Assembly (NCBI RefSeq): GCF_033958435.1 | Contig: NC_134142.1 | Span: forward strand, 104,544,501-104,608,500 | DNA length: 64,000 nt | DNA from: Carettochelys insculpta | Lineage: Eukaryota; Chordata; Testudines; Carettochelyidae | Direction: 5' to 3' | Shown here: one piece after another, positions 1-11,840 of the stretch | Numbering within the stretch: position 1 is the stretch's first letter | Layout: the number at the start of each line of letters is the position of its first letter | Made by a program: the position numbers and the translations under genes | Notes under the pieces: model-generated | What the model was told of the DNA's origin: nothing | Databases searched by the model: none | Seen by the model: the letters and a program-made list of their open reading frames with translations, nothing else

Positions 1-582
1 GCTAACCTCATGAGGGGATCGGAATAGCGCCCTACTTCGACGTTCAACGTCGAAGTAGGGACCGTGTAGACGATCCGCGTCCCGCAACGTCGAAATTGAC
101 GGGTCCTCCATGGTGGCCATCAGCTGGGGGGTTGAGAGATGCTCTCTCTCCAGCCCCTGCAGGGCTCTATGGTCACCGTGGGCAGCAGCCCTTAGCCCAG
201 GGCTTCTGGCTGCTGCTGCTGCAGCTGGGGATCCATGCTGCAGGCACAGGGTCTGCAACCAGTTGTCGGCTCTGTGTATCTTGTGTTGTTTAGTGCAACT
301 GTGTCTGGGAGGGGCCCTTTAAGGGAGCGGCTTGCTGTTGAGTCCGCCCTGTGACCCTGTCTGCAGCTGTGCCTGGCACCCTTATTTCGATGTGTGCTAC
401 TTTGGCGTGTAGACGTACCCTCGCAGCGCCTATTTCAATGTGGTGCCGCGCAACGTCGAAGTTGAACATCGACGTTGCCAGCCCTGGAGGACGTGTAGAC
501 GTTATTCATCGAAATAGCGTATTTCGATGTTGCTACATCGAAATAAGCTATTTTGATGTTGGCTTCACGTGTAGACGTAGCC
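1..582 (+). mobile_element. Harbinger-like 0.7-kb MITE, copy A (cut by window start)
   Basis: This is the right-hand ~80% of a non-autonomous DNA transposon that recurs four more times in the window. It ends with the terminal motif CACGTGTAGACGTAGCC, followed by TAA, a likely 3-bp target duplicate. Just inside the end are alternating boxes of the type ATCGAAATA and TATTTCGAT that can pair with each other. The middle is a GC-rich block (about 115-360) that aligns by eye with the other copies and carries open but non-conserved reading frames. The terminal motif and short T/A-rich duplication suggest the PIF/Harbinger group; that class is inferred. Orientation is defined here as the one in which CTAACCTCATGAGG reads on the plus strand. 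Confidence 0.8.
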
Positions 583-585
583 TAA

Positions 586-1233
586 GAGTTGGAGACACCA
601 GGACAAATTCTGTGTAATTACCTGTCATATGCCTTAGAAGTTAAGGGGTTTATGCTAATAAAAGTGCAGAAAAATATCTGAACCTGATCAAAGATCCTAC
701 CCAGTGTAAGTCAGATAAAAAGTATCCTGGACAAACTCTAGGGCAAAGGGGCCAGAGTGGGTGCAAACCTGGTTGCTCCTGGCTCTTGCAAGGAAGTGGA
801 AGATTGAGAGGAAATCTCTGGCTGGCATAGGTGGTAGGAGAGCACAGAAGGACGTATGACTGGAGTCCATATTGAACATCCTTTTGGGGTCTTTTGAGTC
901 TAATGCCAACTGGAGTTGCCCCAGGACTGCACTAACTTACCAGCTCTGGGAATCAGCTGTAACAGAAGGACAATGAGACTCTCCTTTATGAACTGTGAAA
1001 TCTACAGAAGAACTACAAAAGAGCGAAGTATATTTATTTACTAATTACAATCCATTATGAATCCAGCCCATGTGCATTGATTGTTAGTAACTGCTTCTCA
1101 ATACACACCATTTCTTAGAAACAGTCCCATCATCCAGTAAAAAACATTTTACTTCACTTAAGGCAAAATTCCCCTCTCTGACAAAGGCAGAGTTCTTCCC
1201 CATTTTGCTGTCTCTTCCTTATTCTCAACATTA
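586..1233. other. Gene-free stretch
   Basis: About 650 bases of single-copy-looking sequence. I see no open frame with protein-like composition, no splice-bounded exon candidate and no recognisable repeat. Confidence 0.5.
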
Positions 1234-1505
1234 AGGGTGAGCAAAGTGGGGGGATGTGAAATTCCATAAGGGGCACAGCAAGACTGGCTGCTGGGTCTCA
1301 GGCTCATCCATCTACTAAAAACTGAAATTCCACATGCTTATTTTCTTACTCTGCCAAAAGTTGCGGGGGTTTTGTTTGTTTGTTTGTTTTGTGAGCATAA
1401 CTGAAGTTTCTGTCAGTTAGGATTACATTAGATGGCTTGGGGGATGGGGCTCTGCTAACTGCCAGGATCAAAAGGGGGGCCCAGTGATAAAAGTTTGCTC
1501 ACCCC
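1234..1505. mobile_element. hAT-like MITE with GGGTGAGCAAA ends
   Basis: The left end reads AGGGTGAGCAAAGTGGGG and the right end AAAGTTTGCTCACCCC, forming an imperfect inverted repeat of about 13 bases around an internal ~240 bp. Ends of the form CAGGGGTGAGCAAAC are typical of short reptile hAT-derived elements. I could not find a clear 8-bp target duplication. An internal (TTTG)n tract lies at about 1374-1391. There is no coding capacity. Confidence 0.55.
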
Positions 1506-4500
1506 GCTCTACATGGTTGGCATGTGGACAATTTCAAGAGCAGAGTGACTCAGAAAGGACTTTTGTCTTATTAAATAAAAAGGTGTATTGTTTCTGATTA
1601 GACATATAAAGACCACATTGGGACTTGATCCCCCATAATTCAATTCCCATTGCTATCAGTGAGAGCAGCAGAGTGCAGGCACTTTATAGGTAGAGACCTA
1701 GAATTACAAGCTAGAACACCTGAGCCCAGCCCTGTGCCCATTAATGCCTCTGTAAAAGCACTTATTATGACAGTGGGAGAAGTACTACCTTTCCCAGGCC
1801 TGCTTACAGTAGAGGGCAAAAGGAGCAGATGCCCCAGGCACCTCTGACGTGCCAGGGCAGTGCGTTCTGCCACTCCACATGGCTGACAGGAAGGAGAGAA
1901 GCCAAGCCCCCCATTCTGGATGGCACTAAGGGATGACTGTCCCTGGCCCCGCCCCTTCCAGGGCACAGAACTGGCCCAGTGGCCCACAGTGGCTGTTGGC
2001 ACCCGTGACCTTTCCAAAGATACACACCATATGTGTAATTCATATCAGAAATCACAAAGTCACTTTCTCTACAATTCACATTGTTAAACAACCTGGAGCT
2101 TCATCTTGCAAGCAAGAGACAAAGTCAGTTGGTTTAGGCCTTTCTCCAACAGATCTCTGCAAAGATGCAGTCTAGCTCTTCTCCTTTTCAACACCTATAC
2201 CTATGACCTACACACAGCAAAAACAAAGACCTGTGCTGATGACATCTGTGTTTGCGATGAGGGTAGCAAGGAGCACAATATCAAATGGTCACTTACAACT
2301 GGGACATGAAGGTTCTAATCACGCATCTTCAGCAGTGGAGACATATTATGCAGCCCCAACCTTTCATGGAAACAATAATCTAGCCAATCTACTTCTTACA
2401 AATTTATTTTGAGAACCATCCACTCTCCTTCCAGCCAGTTTAGACATCTCTAGTTCCACTTAAATAACAAGCTCACCTTCCGCAGATCCTTAGTCCAGAA
2501 GCTAGCATGAACTTCCTAAGGAGTAGAGACTAATGGGCTAGAAAACTCAGTCCTGGTGCTGCTATTCACTCCAGCAGTAAACTCTGCAACAATTTGGGAA
2601 TGTAATTGGCACACAAAACTCATGGATTTGGTGCTGAATACAGCCACCTCTCTCATTAGTAGCTGTTTGGGCCCCACATTAATATGTAATTCATACATGC
2701 CGGTGCATACAACCCCCTACTGAGTACCCTCACATCAGCACCCCAAGTCATGGAACTGGCTGGGGATGGGAGCAGGGAGCCGGCTGAGTACCGGCTCCTC
2801 TTTTGTTTGTTTGTTTTCATTTGTTTTACCACAATAGCACTGGTTCCAACAGATGCAAATAAGCCACACCCATTTTCCAAAGACGAGCCGTCTGTTTACA
2901 GGAAAAGCATCTATACCTTCAGTTGCTGCTAATTTTCCACAATTTATTTAGAGACATCCTTTTGTGACAGCTGTTCATACACTCACATCCCAAGCTTCCA
3001 GCTCAGTGCCCATCTCAGGTGAATAACAGCAAATCATGGGCAACCGTTACATCTTGGCAGAATGGCAACAACTCTGGGAGAGAGACAAGCATGTTGATGA
3101 AGTTTAGTAACGTTAACTTACATCTTCCTGTTTCGCAACCGAGACAGACCTTGGACTAGTCTTAACAGGATGCTGACTAGAATCACCTGAGTGGCTGTTA
3201 CAATGCAGAAACATGGCTTATCCCAATATTCACAACGTGATTACAGTGCAGTGATGCAGATGGTCAAATGTGTGGTGGAAAAGTGCACACTTAGAATATC
3301 AGAGTATGGACTGCAACATCTCTGCTACCTTAAATGACATTTCAGTCAGATGACTGCATAGTTGAGTCATCAACTTGTGATTCATGCGAAGAGACTTTTC
3401 TAAAGATCACATGCCACATTCCAATTTCATGACCCTTAAAACCATAAGGAATTTGAAGAACAGATAGTAGACTGAAAGTCAGGACACATGGTTCCTATTC
3501 CTGGCATGGCTGCATGATCTTAGACAGTTCACCACATCTCTTTTTGCATCACTCCCCTGGCCCCTAAAATGAGGATCATACTTACCTTCTTTGTATAGCC
3601 CTTTGTAAGCTACAGATTAGAAGAGCTAGATATTGTTAATGAAATATGAAGATGCAGCTTTATTGCTTAAGCTGTTCTAATTTGCCAGAGAAAATCAGTC
3701 ACATCTGCACATATAAGCATAAGCAACTCTATATAGGGAGATCAGTGTTCCCTGTAAGCTGAGCACTTGGGTGGCCATCCAGGAGAGATTCAGGTGTCAC
3801 TCAGCTGATTGGCAGAGCATCCAAAGCCATCCATGTGAGACAGCCTGAACTTGGTGCACATGACAAAATTTATTCCATCTATTGATGAAAAAATTAGAGA
3901 TGACTTTTCAAATCCTTAACCCAAATTTCAGCATAATGAACCAGGCTAATTGGTGCACTCCAACTACTTTATGCTATTCCAGTGATGCAAACAGACATAA
4001 AACCTATTTTAACTGGCTAGTTAAGCTAGGAGTCTTGTCCATTATTTTTTTGGGAAAAAATACTATTGGGCAATATTCCTTCAGAAACTCTGCCTGCTTT
4101 AGGGCTTTTCAATGACATAAAGCAGCCATAAACCTGATTAGACTAGTGAGTTTGCTTTGAGTCACCAGGGGCACACAAAAGAGCCCGAGATTGTTGTAGA
4201 ATATGATCTAAGTTTTAAACGAACTGATTTGGACTAACTAAAAAGCATAAGCAGTTCACTATTCCTTTTTCGCATTAAACCCAACCCAGAAGACAATATA
4301 ATATTTGCTCACTTTACTGAAAGCATCTCTGTTGCTTAAGCAGCTCTAAATTATGTTCCCAGACAATCATTGTACCGGAGATATTTTTGTAAAAACTGGA
4401 AGAAAACTAAAATGGTCTTGGCCAAATGCCACAAGACATTTGGTTTTATAGAGCAGCACCTGGTCCAGAGAACAAGCGCTGCTTTGACTGATGAGATAGC

Positions 4501-5596
4501 GAAGTCCACAGGCCCTATCTACATGACAGAGAGACCCCCCCGCCCATTCCATGCAAAACATTCATCTGATTTGGCACCAGAGAACACAGTGCATCGGAGC
4601 CACAGATCAGCATTTCTCTCACCACAGCTACCTTTCTATTTTGTAGGTCAGTCCACATTAACCACACTTCACACCAGTGTTTATATCAGTAGATTCTGGG
4701 GAAATCTGAGCACTCACACTAACATAATTTTATGCAGCGGTTGGGGCTAAGAACAGAGGGTTGTGAGAGTTTTTCCACACAGCATAAGCTGCTTTGAAAG
4801 AGATTGGAAAGGCAGGGTTGGCATATCCAATTACACAAATACATTAGATTGTCCTGTCTACACAACAAATGAACTGTGTTTATAATCTATAACAATCTGA
4901 TTGTTGAATTACAATACTGCTCACAATTTGGGTCACACTTGCTGACTATACAATAAAAAACTGTACTATACTGGATGATCTGATTACAATACCCATCGAT
5001 CCATAAGATCCATCTATATTAAAATATCCAGATATATTAAAAGACCAGACTACATTTTGATTGTGTTAGTTACCATTTTGTGAAGTAGTCCCACAAAACA
5101 ATTGGGTTATGAAGTATTCATGGGAGCCGAGGAACAATTTTAATGTAAACTTGAATGGTGTGTGGAATCAACTGCACGGTTACATGCTTAACAAAAATCT
5201 GTAGTGAAGCTAGTCCTTCTCAAGTTAGCTAATTTGCGACTCAAAGGTGACGGTGTCTCCAGAAAAGCCCATAGATTCACATTAAAGCACATAGAACTTT
5301 GACCACATAAGTATAAATACAAGATTGTAAAGAAAGTGAAGAAATGTTATGAAGAGCTTCTCTTTCAAAGAGAAGTCCATCCCTTTGTTTAGTATCTCCT
5401 CTTAATTAAAAGGTATATTCTTCTTGCAAATGTAGCTCAGATCAACATGTAGCCAGTGAGGTCAAGACAAAGTGTCAGAAGTTATGCGAGTCTGTGGGCA
5501 TTTAGCACTGGGCTCTGAAGTCAAAAGTCAGAGAGGAAATTCCTTCTGTTCAAAAAGATGCAGTATGCAACAGAAAACCAATTGCATGTGTCATAC
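1506..5596. other. Long gene-free stretch with one SINE-like relic
   Basis: Mostly AT-rich single-copy sequence. Around 3515-3650 there is a weak MIR-like block, with motifs such as TGATCTTAGACAGTTCACC, AAAATGAGGATCATACTTACC and CCCTTTGTAAG. The 60-125-residue open frames in the stretch (for example 1640-2017 minus and 4370-4750 plus) have no recognisable domain and look like chance. Confidence 0.4.
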
Positions 5597-5663
5597 CAGA
5601 GAGTGTGATGGAATAAGATGGAGTGCCAAAACCTGATACAGTTTGCTGAAATCCATGGTAACC
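5597..5663 (-). other. Possible 67-bp host exon
   Basis: On the minus strand a pyrimidine-rich tract ending TTCTCCACAG precedes an open 67-bp segment that is followed by GTATGACA, a good donor match. Read in phase 0 it begins Gly-Tyr-His-Gly-Phe-Gln-Gln and continues with a Gly/Ser/Thr/Tyr-rich sequence resembling the low-complexity tail of RNA-binding proteins or transcription factors. I do not recognise the gene. No partner exon is visible, and splice-like signals around open segments this short arise by chance. Confidence 0.2.
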
Positions 5664-6345
5664 CTGTGGAGAACTAAAAATCTTGTAAATAAATTGGCAA
5701 CATTGGGACCTGATTTGGTGACCATGGCAACTTGACTGACTTGTTGGTAAAAATAGAAATAAAAACATATCTTAAAGGAAAAAGTTTTTTTCCCCAATGT
5801 GTGTGATTCTGTGAGTGCACTGAAAGTGCAGCCAGGCCAACCTGTTTGTTGGAAATTGATGTCCAAATGAAATGGTAGAAACTGTCTAGGTTTTCAGGAA
5901 GGCACCGATTTTATTATCTCACAAGGATTTAAGCTAAGTACTTACAAACTATAATTGAGCAAACAACCTGTGGCAGCTAATGTACTCAACAGATCCAATT
6001 CACTGCCCAGCCAAGTTCTGCTTGATGCAAGTTGGGAGTAAGGAAGCAAAAAAATGGCTTCACACACCTTCATACTCTTCTCCACTCTAGGAGCCAGCCA
6101 AGGGGCTATTCTGGCAGCTGGGGGTTGCTGGAGTAGACAAGCTCTTTGTCTAGCCACCCCACAAAATTGTCCCTAACTTGGGAGGAGGTCAGGAACAGTT
6201 GATGTTAAACCAAATGCACTGGTTCTGGTTTCCACAGAAGAAAATTAAAAATGCTTTAAATAATAATATAGTATTTAGAGTTTAGTGCTGTATGTAATCA
6301 AAGCACTATGTAGACATTAACTCGTCAATTCATCATTATGGACCC

Positions 6346-6443
6346 CTCTGAGAGAGAAATATTATCATCCTTGCTCTACAGATGGGGAAAGTGAGACTGG
6401 AAAATTCAGTCACTTTCCCAAGTTTACAAACATGTCACACATA
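6346..6443 (+). repeat. MIR-like SINE, left part (interrupted)
   Basis: The stretch shows the diagnostic MIR order: ATTATCATCCTTGCTCTAC, then AGATGGGGAAAGTGAGACTG, then TCACTTTCCCAAG and a CATGTCACACA core. It breaks off at 6443, where MITE copy B begins, and resumes after 7100. The SINE must be older than the MITE. Confidence 0.6.
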
Positions 6444-7100
6444 GGCTACGTCTACACGTGCAGCCAACATCGAAATAGCTTATTTCGATGTTGTGACATC
6501 GAAATAGTCTATTTCGATGAATAACGTCTACACATCCTCCAGGGCCAGCAACGTCGATGTTCAACTTCGACGTTGCTCAGCCCAACATCGAAATAGGCGC
6601 AGCGAGGGAACGTCTACACGTCAAAGTAGCACACATCGAAATAGGGATGCCAGGCACAGCTGCAGACAGGGTCACAGGGCGGACTCAACAGCAAGCCGCT
6701 CCCTTAAAGGGCCCCTCCCAGACACAGTTGCACTAAACAACACAAGATACACAGAGCTGACAACTGGTTGCAGACCCTGTGCCTGCAGCATAGATTCCCC
6801 AGCTGCCGCAGAAGCAGCCAGAAGCCCTGGGCTAAGGGCTGCTGCCCACGGTGACCATAGAGCCCCGCAGGGGCTGGAGAGAGAGCATCTCTCAACCCCC
6901 CAGCTGATGGCCGCCATGGAGGACCCAGCAATTTCGACGTTGCGGGACGCGGATCGTCTACACGGTCCCTACTTCGACGTTGAACATTGAAGTAGGGCGC
7001 TATTCCTATCTCCTCATGAGGTTAGCGACTTCGACGTCTCGCCGCCTAACGTCGAAGTTGGTGCCGCTACTTCGAAGTAGCGTGCACGTGTAGACGCAGC
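6444..7100 (-). mobile_element. Harbinger-like 0.7-kb MITE, copy B
   Basis: A complete copy of the recurring element in the opposite orientation to copy A. It starts GGCTACGTCTACACGTGCAG and ends CACGTGTAGACGCAGC, an inverted pair of about 17 bases. Near each end are stacked, mutually complementary boxes (ATCGAAATAG / CTATTTCGAT on the left; TACTTCGAAGTAG on the right). It carries a 157-residue open frame at 6517-6990 that recurs in pieces in other copies. Flanks are ATA on the left and TATA on the right, consistent with a 2-3 bp T/A target duplication. Many CpG sites remain, suggesting a recent insertion. Confidence 0.8.
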
Positions 7101-7170
7101 TATAGAGTCAGGATTAGAAAGTAGAATCTCTTAGCAGTCGATCCCCCTATTCCTTCTTCCAGGTCAAACT
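7101..7170 (+). repeat. MIR-like SINE, right part
   Basis: The sequence GAGTCAGGATTAGAAAGTAG corresponds to the MIR segment that normally reads GAGCCAGGATTCGAACCCAG, so it continues the SINE interrupted at 6443. Confidence 0.5.
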
Positions 7171-7687
7171 ATACATTTCTACAGACTGTGCTGCCCTTCT
7201 GCATTCAGGGATACACTTGGATAGCTGGCATACCATGCTGAATAAATGTGGCTTATTTCTCTTTTCACAGGATGTCCAGGAGTAGAACACATCTTCCACA
7301 GAGCACATCATCACATCCTCAGGGTGACTTATATTCACTTCTAAAGAACTGGAGAATCTTAGAAATGTTTAAACCTTTTCTTTCCTACACTTAATAGGCT
7401 TCCCTCCGCCCTTCCCCAAAAGACTACTCCAAAATATTAGCTTAAGAATTATAGCAGAGATTAAAATTAATCTGTCATATAGAAACAAAGTAAATTTGCG
7501 TGCACTCCTCGCAGTGAGGACTGCTTGCTTTTTTAATTGTTCCTGTGCTAGTATTTTGGCAAAGGCATTGGGAACAGATGTCTTCCTTATGTATAACAAA
7601 AGCCCAGCTTGTAGTGATTCCTAAACCCATCAACCTCATTTTTCAGGAATAAGGGTTCTTACGAAAAAGGGGAGAGCTTTCAAACAA

Positions 7688-7850
7688 ACCCCATCTACAC
7701 TGTTTTTTGTTTTAAATCTCTTCCTAAAAAGTGATTGGACAAGATTATGAAAATGAAGTGCAAGATTTGTATATCAGCGCTTCATTTGCACTTTCAATTT
7801 CCCTCATTTGCACTCCTCTTTTGAGAGAGGAATATAGTGTAGATGTAACT
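7688..7850. mobile_element. 163-bp MITE with CATCTACACT ends
   Basis: CATCTACACT at 7692-7701 is matched by its exact inverse AGTGTAGATG at 7836-7845, with further pairing inward (AATCTCTTCC against GAGAGAGGAAT, loosely). The CTACAC core resembles the ends of the 0.7-kb family and of the Harbinger element ending at 37312. It has no coding capacity. Confidence 0.6.
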
Positions 7851-9453
7851 ACTCTGTGTAAAGCATCATAGCTCTAACAGAAGTACACAGACTTACACAT
7901 TCAGAGAGTCAGGCCTCATGGGCTTTTCATAATCAGACAATGGTGCTTTCCTGATTTACACCAACAAAAGAGCTGTCGCAACAATTCATAATCAATGCAC
8001 CCATAGCCAATTGATAGTGAAGGATCTGGCCCCAAAGGTCAAAACTACACTGGAGTTTGCACTTAACACTGGAGTTTGCACCCTGTAGACAGACAAGAGA
8101 CAGATGATCACAGAACACATGAATCGCATCAAAAAGATCAAAGTACTGATACTGTGTAAAAACAAAGCTCATTCCAATCATATTGCCATCCAACTGTTTG
8201 CCATTTCTAGCGTACTGTGACCAAGTTTAGATGTTTGTTATAGATGAATGTAGCAGGTCCTTCATATGAACATCACCAGAAACAACCAACAAGCGATTAG
8301 CAGAGAATGAAAGCACTTAAAATAGGTCTCATTTTAAACTAAGCAGTTCAGACAATGAAGATACAGAGCCTAATCCATGGAGCAAAGTTTAGGTCTACAT
8401 TCTGCAATTTTGGCAATGATCTTTTACATGAGTCAAGCAGACTGTGCATGTGATTCATAGGGAAAAATTAAAGACTTACCCAGATGTACACTGACCTGCT
8501 CTAAGTGAACATACAGTTGCCTTTAAGAATCAGCCATGAATCTGGAAAACACCATTTTTATCCATAGGAGCACTGATAACATTCACAGTTGGAGTTATAC
8601 ATGCAATAAATACTGTTACACAATAGTTATGATTGTGCCAGCATTTCCTTTCTAAATCCTTACATTTTAGGGATTTAAAAGAGGTCAATAAACATAGCCT
8701 CTAACCTTAAACTAAGCCATGTAATGACACCACATTTATTTTACCACTTAGACATGCAAACACAATTTGACATTCTGTGATTTTAAAAACGAAAATAAAT
8801 TTGTCATCTTGAAAAACTTTTTTAGATTCTGAAAACTGAATAATAGTTCTGAAAGGAAGATAGAAGAAAGATTTGGCAAGGCATTTATCCATGTTCTGTT
8901 CTATTGGCAGTCTTGACTGACTAATCATTTCCAAAGAGAAATGATCATTGAGTCAAACTACTTAGATTTGTACAAATGCAGTAACTTTTCCACCATTAAA
9001 TTTCCATACAGCGTTCAGCTCCCAGAGTACCCATTATAACTTATTACTGCATCAACAATCAAAATATTTTATTAGAACTGGCCAGGTAGAAATGATGCAT
9101 CAAGGATCATTCTTTCCTCACTGCGTTGTGCATCTGTACTACTGCATCTTGGGTACCAAACTTAACACCACAACTCTGGTATAACTTTGACAGTAATAGA
9201 GAATCAGGCCCCGTGAATTCAATTCAAACACCTTTTCATTCTCCAGGAAGTCGCACAGTATGAGCCAAGAGTGAAGATGGCAACACCATCAAATCTTCTG
9301 ACCACATTGAACACCTACAACCCAACATCTTCAGCACAGTCGTTCTCAATCAAATTATCAACAATGCCTGTCAACTTCAGTGGGCACTGGAAAATACAGC
9401 CATACTATCAACAAATAAAAACTGATAAGCAGAGAAATCTGATTCTGCTCATT
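7851..9453. other. Gene-free stretch
   Basis: AT-rich single-copy sequence. I see no repeat, RNA gene or convincing exon. The minus-strand open frames near 7933-8193 and 8707-8934 have chance-like composition. Confidence 0.45.
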
Positions 9454-9456
9454 TAA

Positions 9457-10137
9457 GCTGCGTCTACACGTGCACGCTACTTCGAAGTAGCGGCACCAAC
9501 TTCGAAATAGCGCCCGTCGCGTCTACACGCGTCGGGCGCTATTTCGAAGTTAACTTTGACGTTAGGCGGCGAGACGTCGAAGTCGCTAACCTCATGAGGA
9601 GATAGGAATAGCGCCCTACTTCGATGTTCAACGTCGAAGTAGGGACCGTGTAGACAATCCGTGTCCCGCAACGTCGAAATTGCTGGGTCCTCCATGGCGG
9701 CCATCAGCTGGGGGGTTGAGAGATGCTCTCTCTCCAGCCCCTGCGGGGCTCTATGGTCACCGTGGGCAGCAGCCCTTAGCCCAGGGCTTCTGGCTGCTTC
9801 TGCGGCAGCTGGGGATCTATGCTGCAGGCACAGGGTCTGCAACCAGTTGTCAGCTCTGTGGATCTTGTGTTGTTTAGTGCAACTGTGTCTGGGAGGGGCC
9901 CTTTAAGGGAGCAGCTTGCTGTTGAGTCCGCCCTGTGACCCTGTCTGCAGCTGTGCCTGGCATCCCTATTTCGATGTGTGCTACTTTGACGTGTAGACGT
10001 TCCCTCGCTGCGCCTATTTCGATGTTGGGCTGAGCAACGTCGAAGTTGAACATCGACGTTGCCGGCCCTGGAGGACGTGTAGACGTTATTCATTGAAATA
10101 GCCTATTTCAATGTTGGCTGCACGTGTAGACGTAGCC
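9457..10137 (+). mobile_element. Harbinger-like 0.7-kb MITE, copy C
   Basis: A full copy in the same orientation as copy A. It begins GCTGCGTCTACACGTGCACG and ends CACGTGTAGACGTAGCC. Flanks are TAA at 9454-9456 and TTA at 10138-10140, a T-W-A pattern as expected for Harbinger though not identical. The left subterminal part has the palindrome CTACTTCGAAGTAG, and a nearby GCGTCTACACGCG repeats the terminal motif internally. The right end has TATTTCGATG boxes. Open frames on the minus strand (9477-9842, 9776-10093) match those of copy B in other frames. Confidence 0.8.
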
Positions 10138-10140
10138 TTA

Positions 10141-11795
10141 GGGTGAGAAAACTGTTTATAGCCAATTTCTTTCATGTATTCAGCTTAATGCGTGTGTTTT
10201 TCTTATTTGTTTAGCAATCTCCTTTAGTCTGTTTGCTATTCCTTATAAAAATTTAAAGTTTACCTTTTGCACTTACCAAACTTGGTTTTTGCTCATTCTA
10301 AAACCCAGATTGTATAATTCATAAAGTGGGGATGGAGGCGTAAAAAGCTGTACCTATCTTCCCCCCGCATTGAGGGAAATGGTGAATTTCAGGCGTTTAT
10401 ACAGCACAGATCTCTATATAATGTAAGACAACATAATTTGGGGGTTACACTCCAGAGGGTGCGTACACTTGAGTACGGCAGAGCCAAGAGCAGAAGGGGC
10501 AGAGCTGCGGGCAGTCAGCTCTTAGAACCACCCAGCCCACAGTGAGGTGTCACCCCTCACTCCCTTACAGTTGCCAGCAGCCAGAGCAGTGCTGCCACAG
10601 CATTTCAGAGGAACCTAGAGCTCCAGAGTCCACTGCCCCTTTGCCCTCCTCACCTCCCCCGAGCTCCCTTGTCAGTGGGCGTGGCTAGGAATACAAGATT
10701 TGGACCTGTAATAAATGCAGGAAAAACAAATGGGTCAGGAGCAGAAATAAATTTATACAATCAAGGGGAATAAAGGTATAGTTTATTTGAAGTGGTATTT
10801 TAACAATAAACCAGGCATGTATTTTGTATACATTTTTACAATATCTAAAGTCTTCATTGAGTAGTAAAGTAATTGCATAACCTGGTAAGGCCCAAGTCAG
10901 AATTATCTTGGGACTTCTCATAGTTCTGGCCTGTGAGCTCCCTCCCTCCCCTTCCATTTCCCTTACACCCAAACTTAACACACACTGTATTTTAATCGCA
11001 TTTTGTGTTTTTTACTACACAGACTGTTCTTTTTTTTTTTCAGTTACAAACACAAGTAGCACAATAGCCAAAACAGAGTTAACATGAATTCAAAAGAACA
11101 TATTTTACCCATAAAAAAGAATTCAGACTTCTTGGGAATAAATAACAAGAAAATCCCACATAAGCAGCACATTTAATGTATCTGAACCTGTAAGGAATGT
11201 TAAAAAGCATTGGAACACTGCACCATGTTTAAAGGGCATTTGAAAGTTTTTAAATCAAGCCTCATTTAAAACAAACTGAAATCGTGGATCATTTTTAGGA
11301 CCCAGTGTCAAAGAGTGTAACTTCCATAAATAATCAAGAATAAACTACATTCAGAACTATATATTAGAATACTTCTTAGCAAAGACAAATAAAAACACAA
11401 CTTGCTGACATCCCTTTGAAGGAAGATTTTCTTTCTTTTTTGGCCCTGCCCTTGTTTTATTTATACAGAGCTGCACACTTTTTTTAATTATGCCAAGGAA
11501 AAGAAGGGGGAGCAAAGATCTTTGTTTTCCAACTGAGACAGTGAAATACTTTCCAAAGCTGCTTTTGTTTTTAATTTACAGAAGCTCTTGTGTCTAATCT
11601 ACTAAGCCAACAAATGATCTGTTTGCCAGGTTTTTCATGAGAGTCCATTAGAAGTGCACACAATTGCTGACTTTATTCTTTTTTTGGAAGCACATGCATT
11701 TTCATTTGAACACTTGAAAGGATCCTTTTGGAGAACTTGTGACAATGGATATATTTTTAACAATGTATTTTGTTTCCCAAAAGTTTTTAAATTAC
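10141..11795. other. Gene-free stretch, AT-rich; possible 3' UTR on minus strand
   Basis: The first 540 bases include a GC-richer patch (10420-10680) that I cannot classify. From about 10740 to 11795 the sequence is AT-rich and repeat-poor. It has several AATAAA-type signals on the minus strand (for example at 10782-10787), so it could be a 3' untranslated region if the small exon at 11796-11840 is real. Confidence 0.3.
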
Positions 11796-11840
11796 TTAGT
11801 TAGGTTCCTCATTCTTCTTTTCTGGAGTGTCATCCAAAGT
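11796..11840 (-). other. Possible last coding segment of a host gene
   Basis: On the minus strand the sequence CTTTCTTACCGTTTAGATTAG is a plausible acceptor. It is followed by 14 codons (a Thr-Leu-Asp-Asp start, then Lys/Glu/Asn/Pro-rich) and a TAA stop. Such acidic-basic tails are common at protein C-termini, and the AT-rich sequence beyond could be a 3' UTR. I do not recognise the gene, and 45 bases is far too short to exclude chance. Confidence 0.12.

Noticed and set aside
4370..4750. 126-residue open frame on the plus strand
   Set aside because: No family motif, and the composition fits a chance frame in single-copy DNA.
9480..9495. Palindromes in the MITEs read as a CRISPR or operator array
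   Set aside because: The genome is vertebrate and the boxes are subterminal parts of transposon copies.
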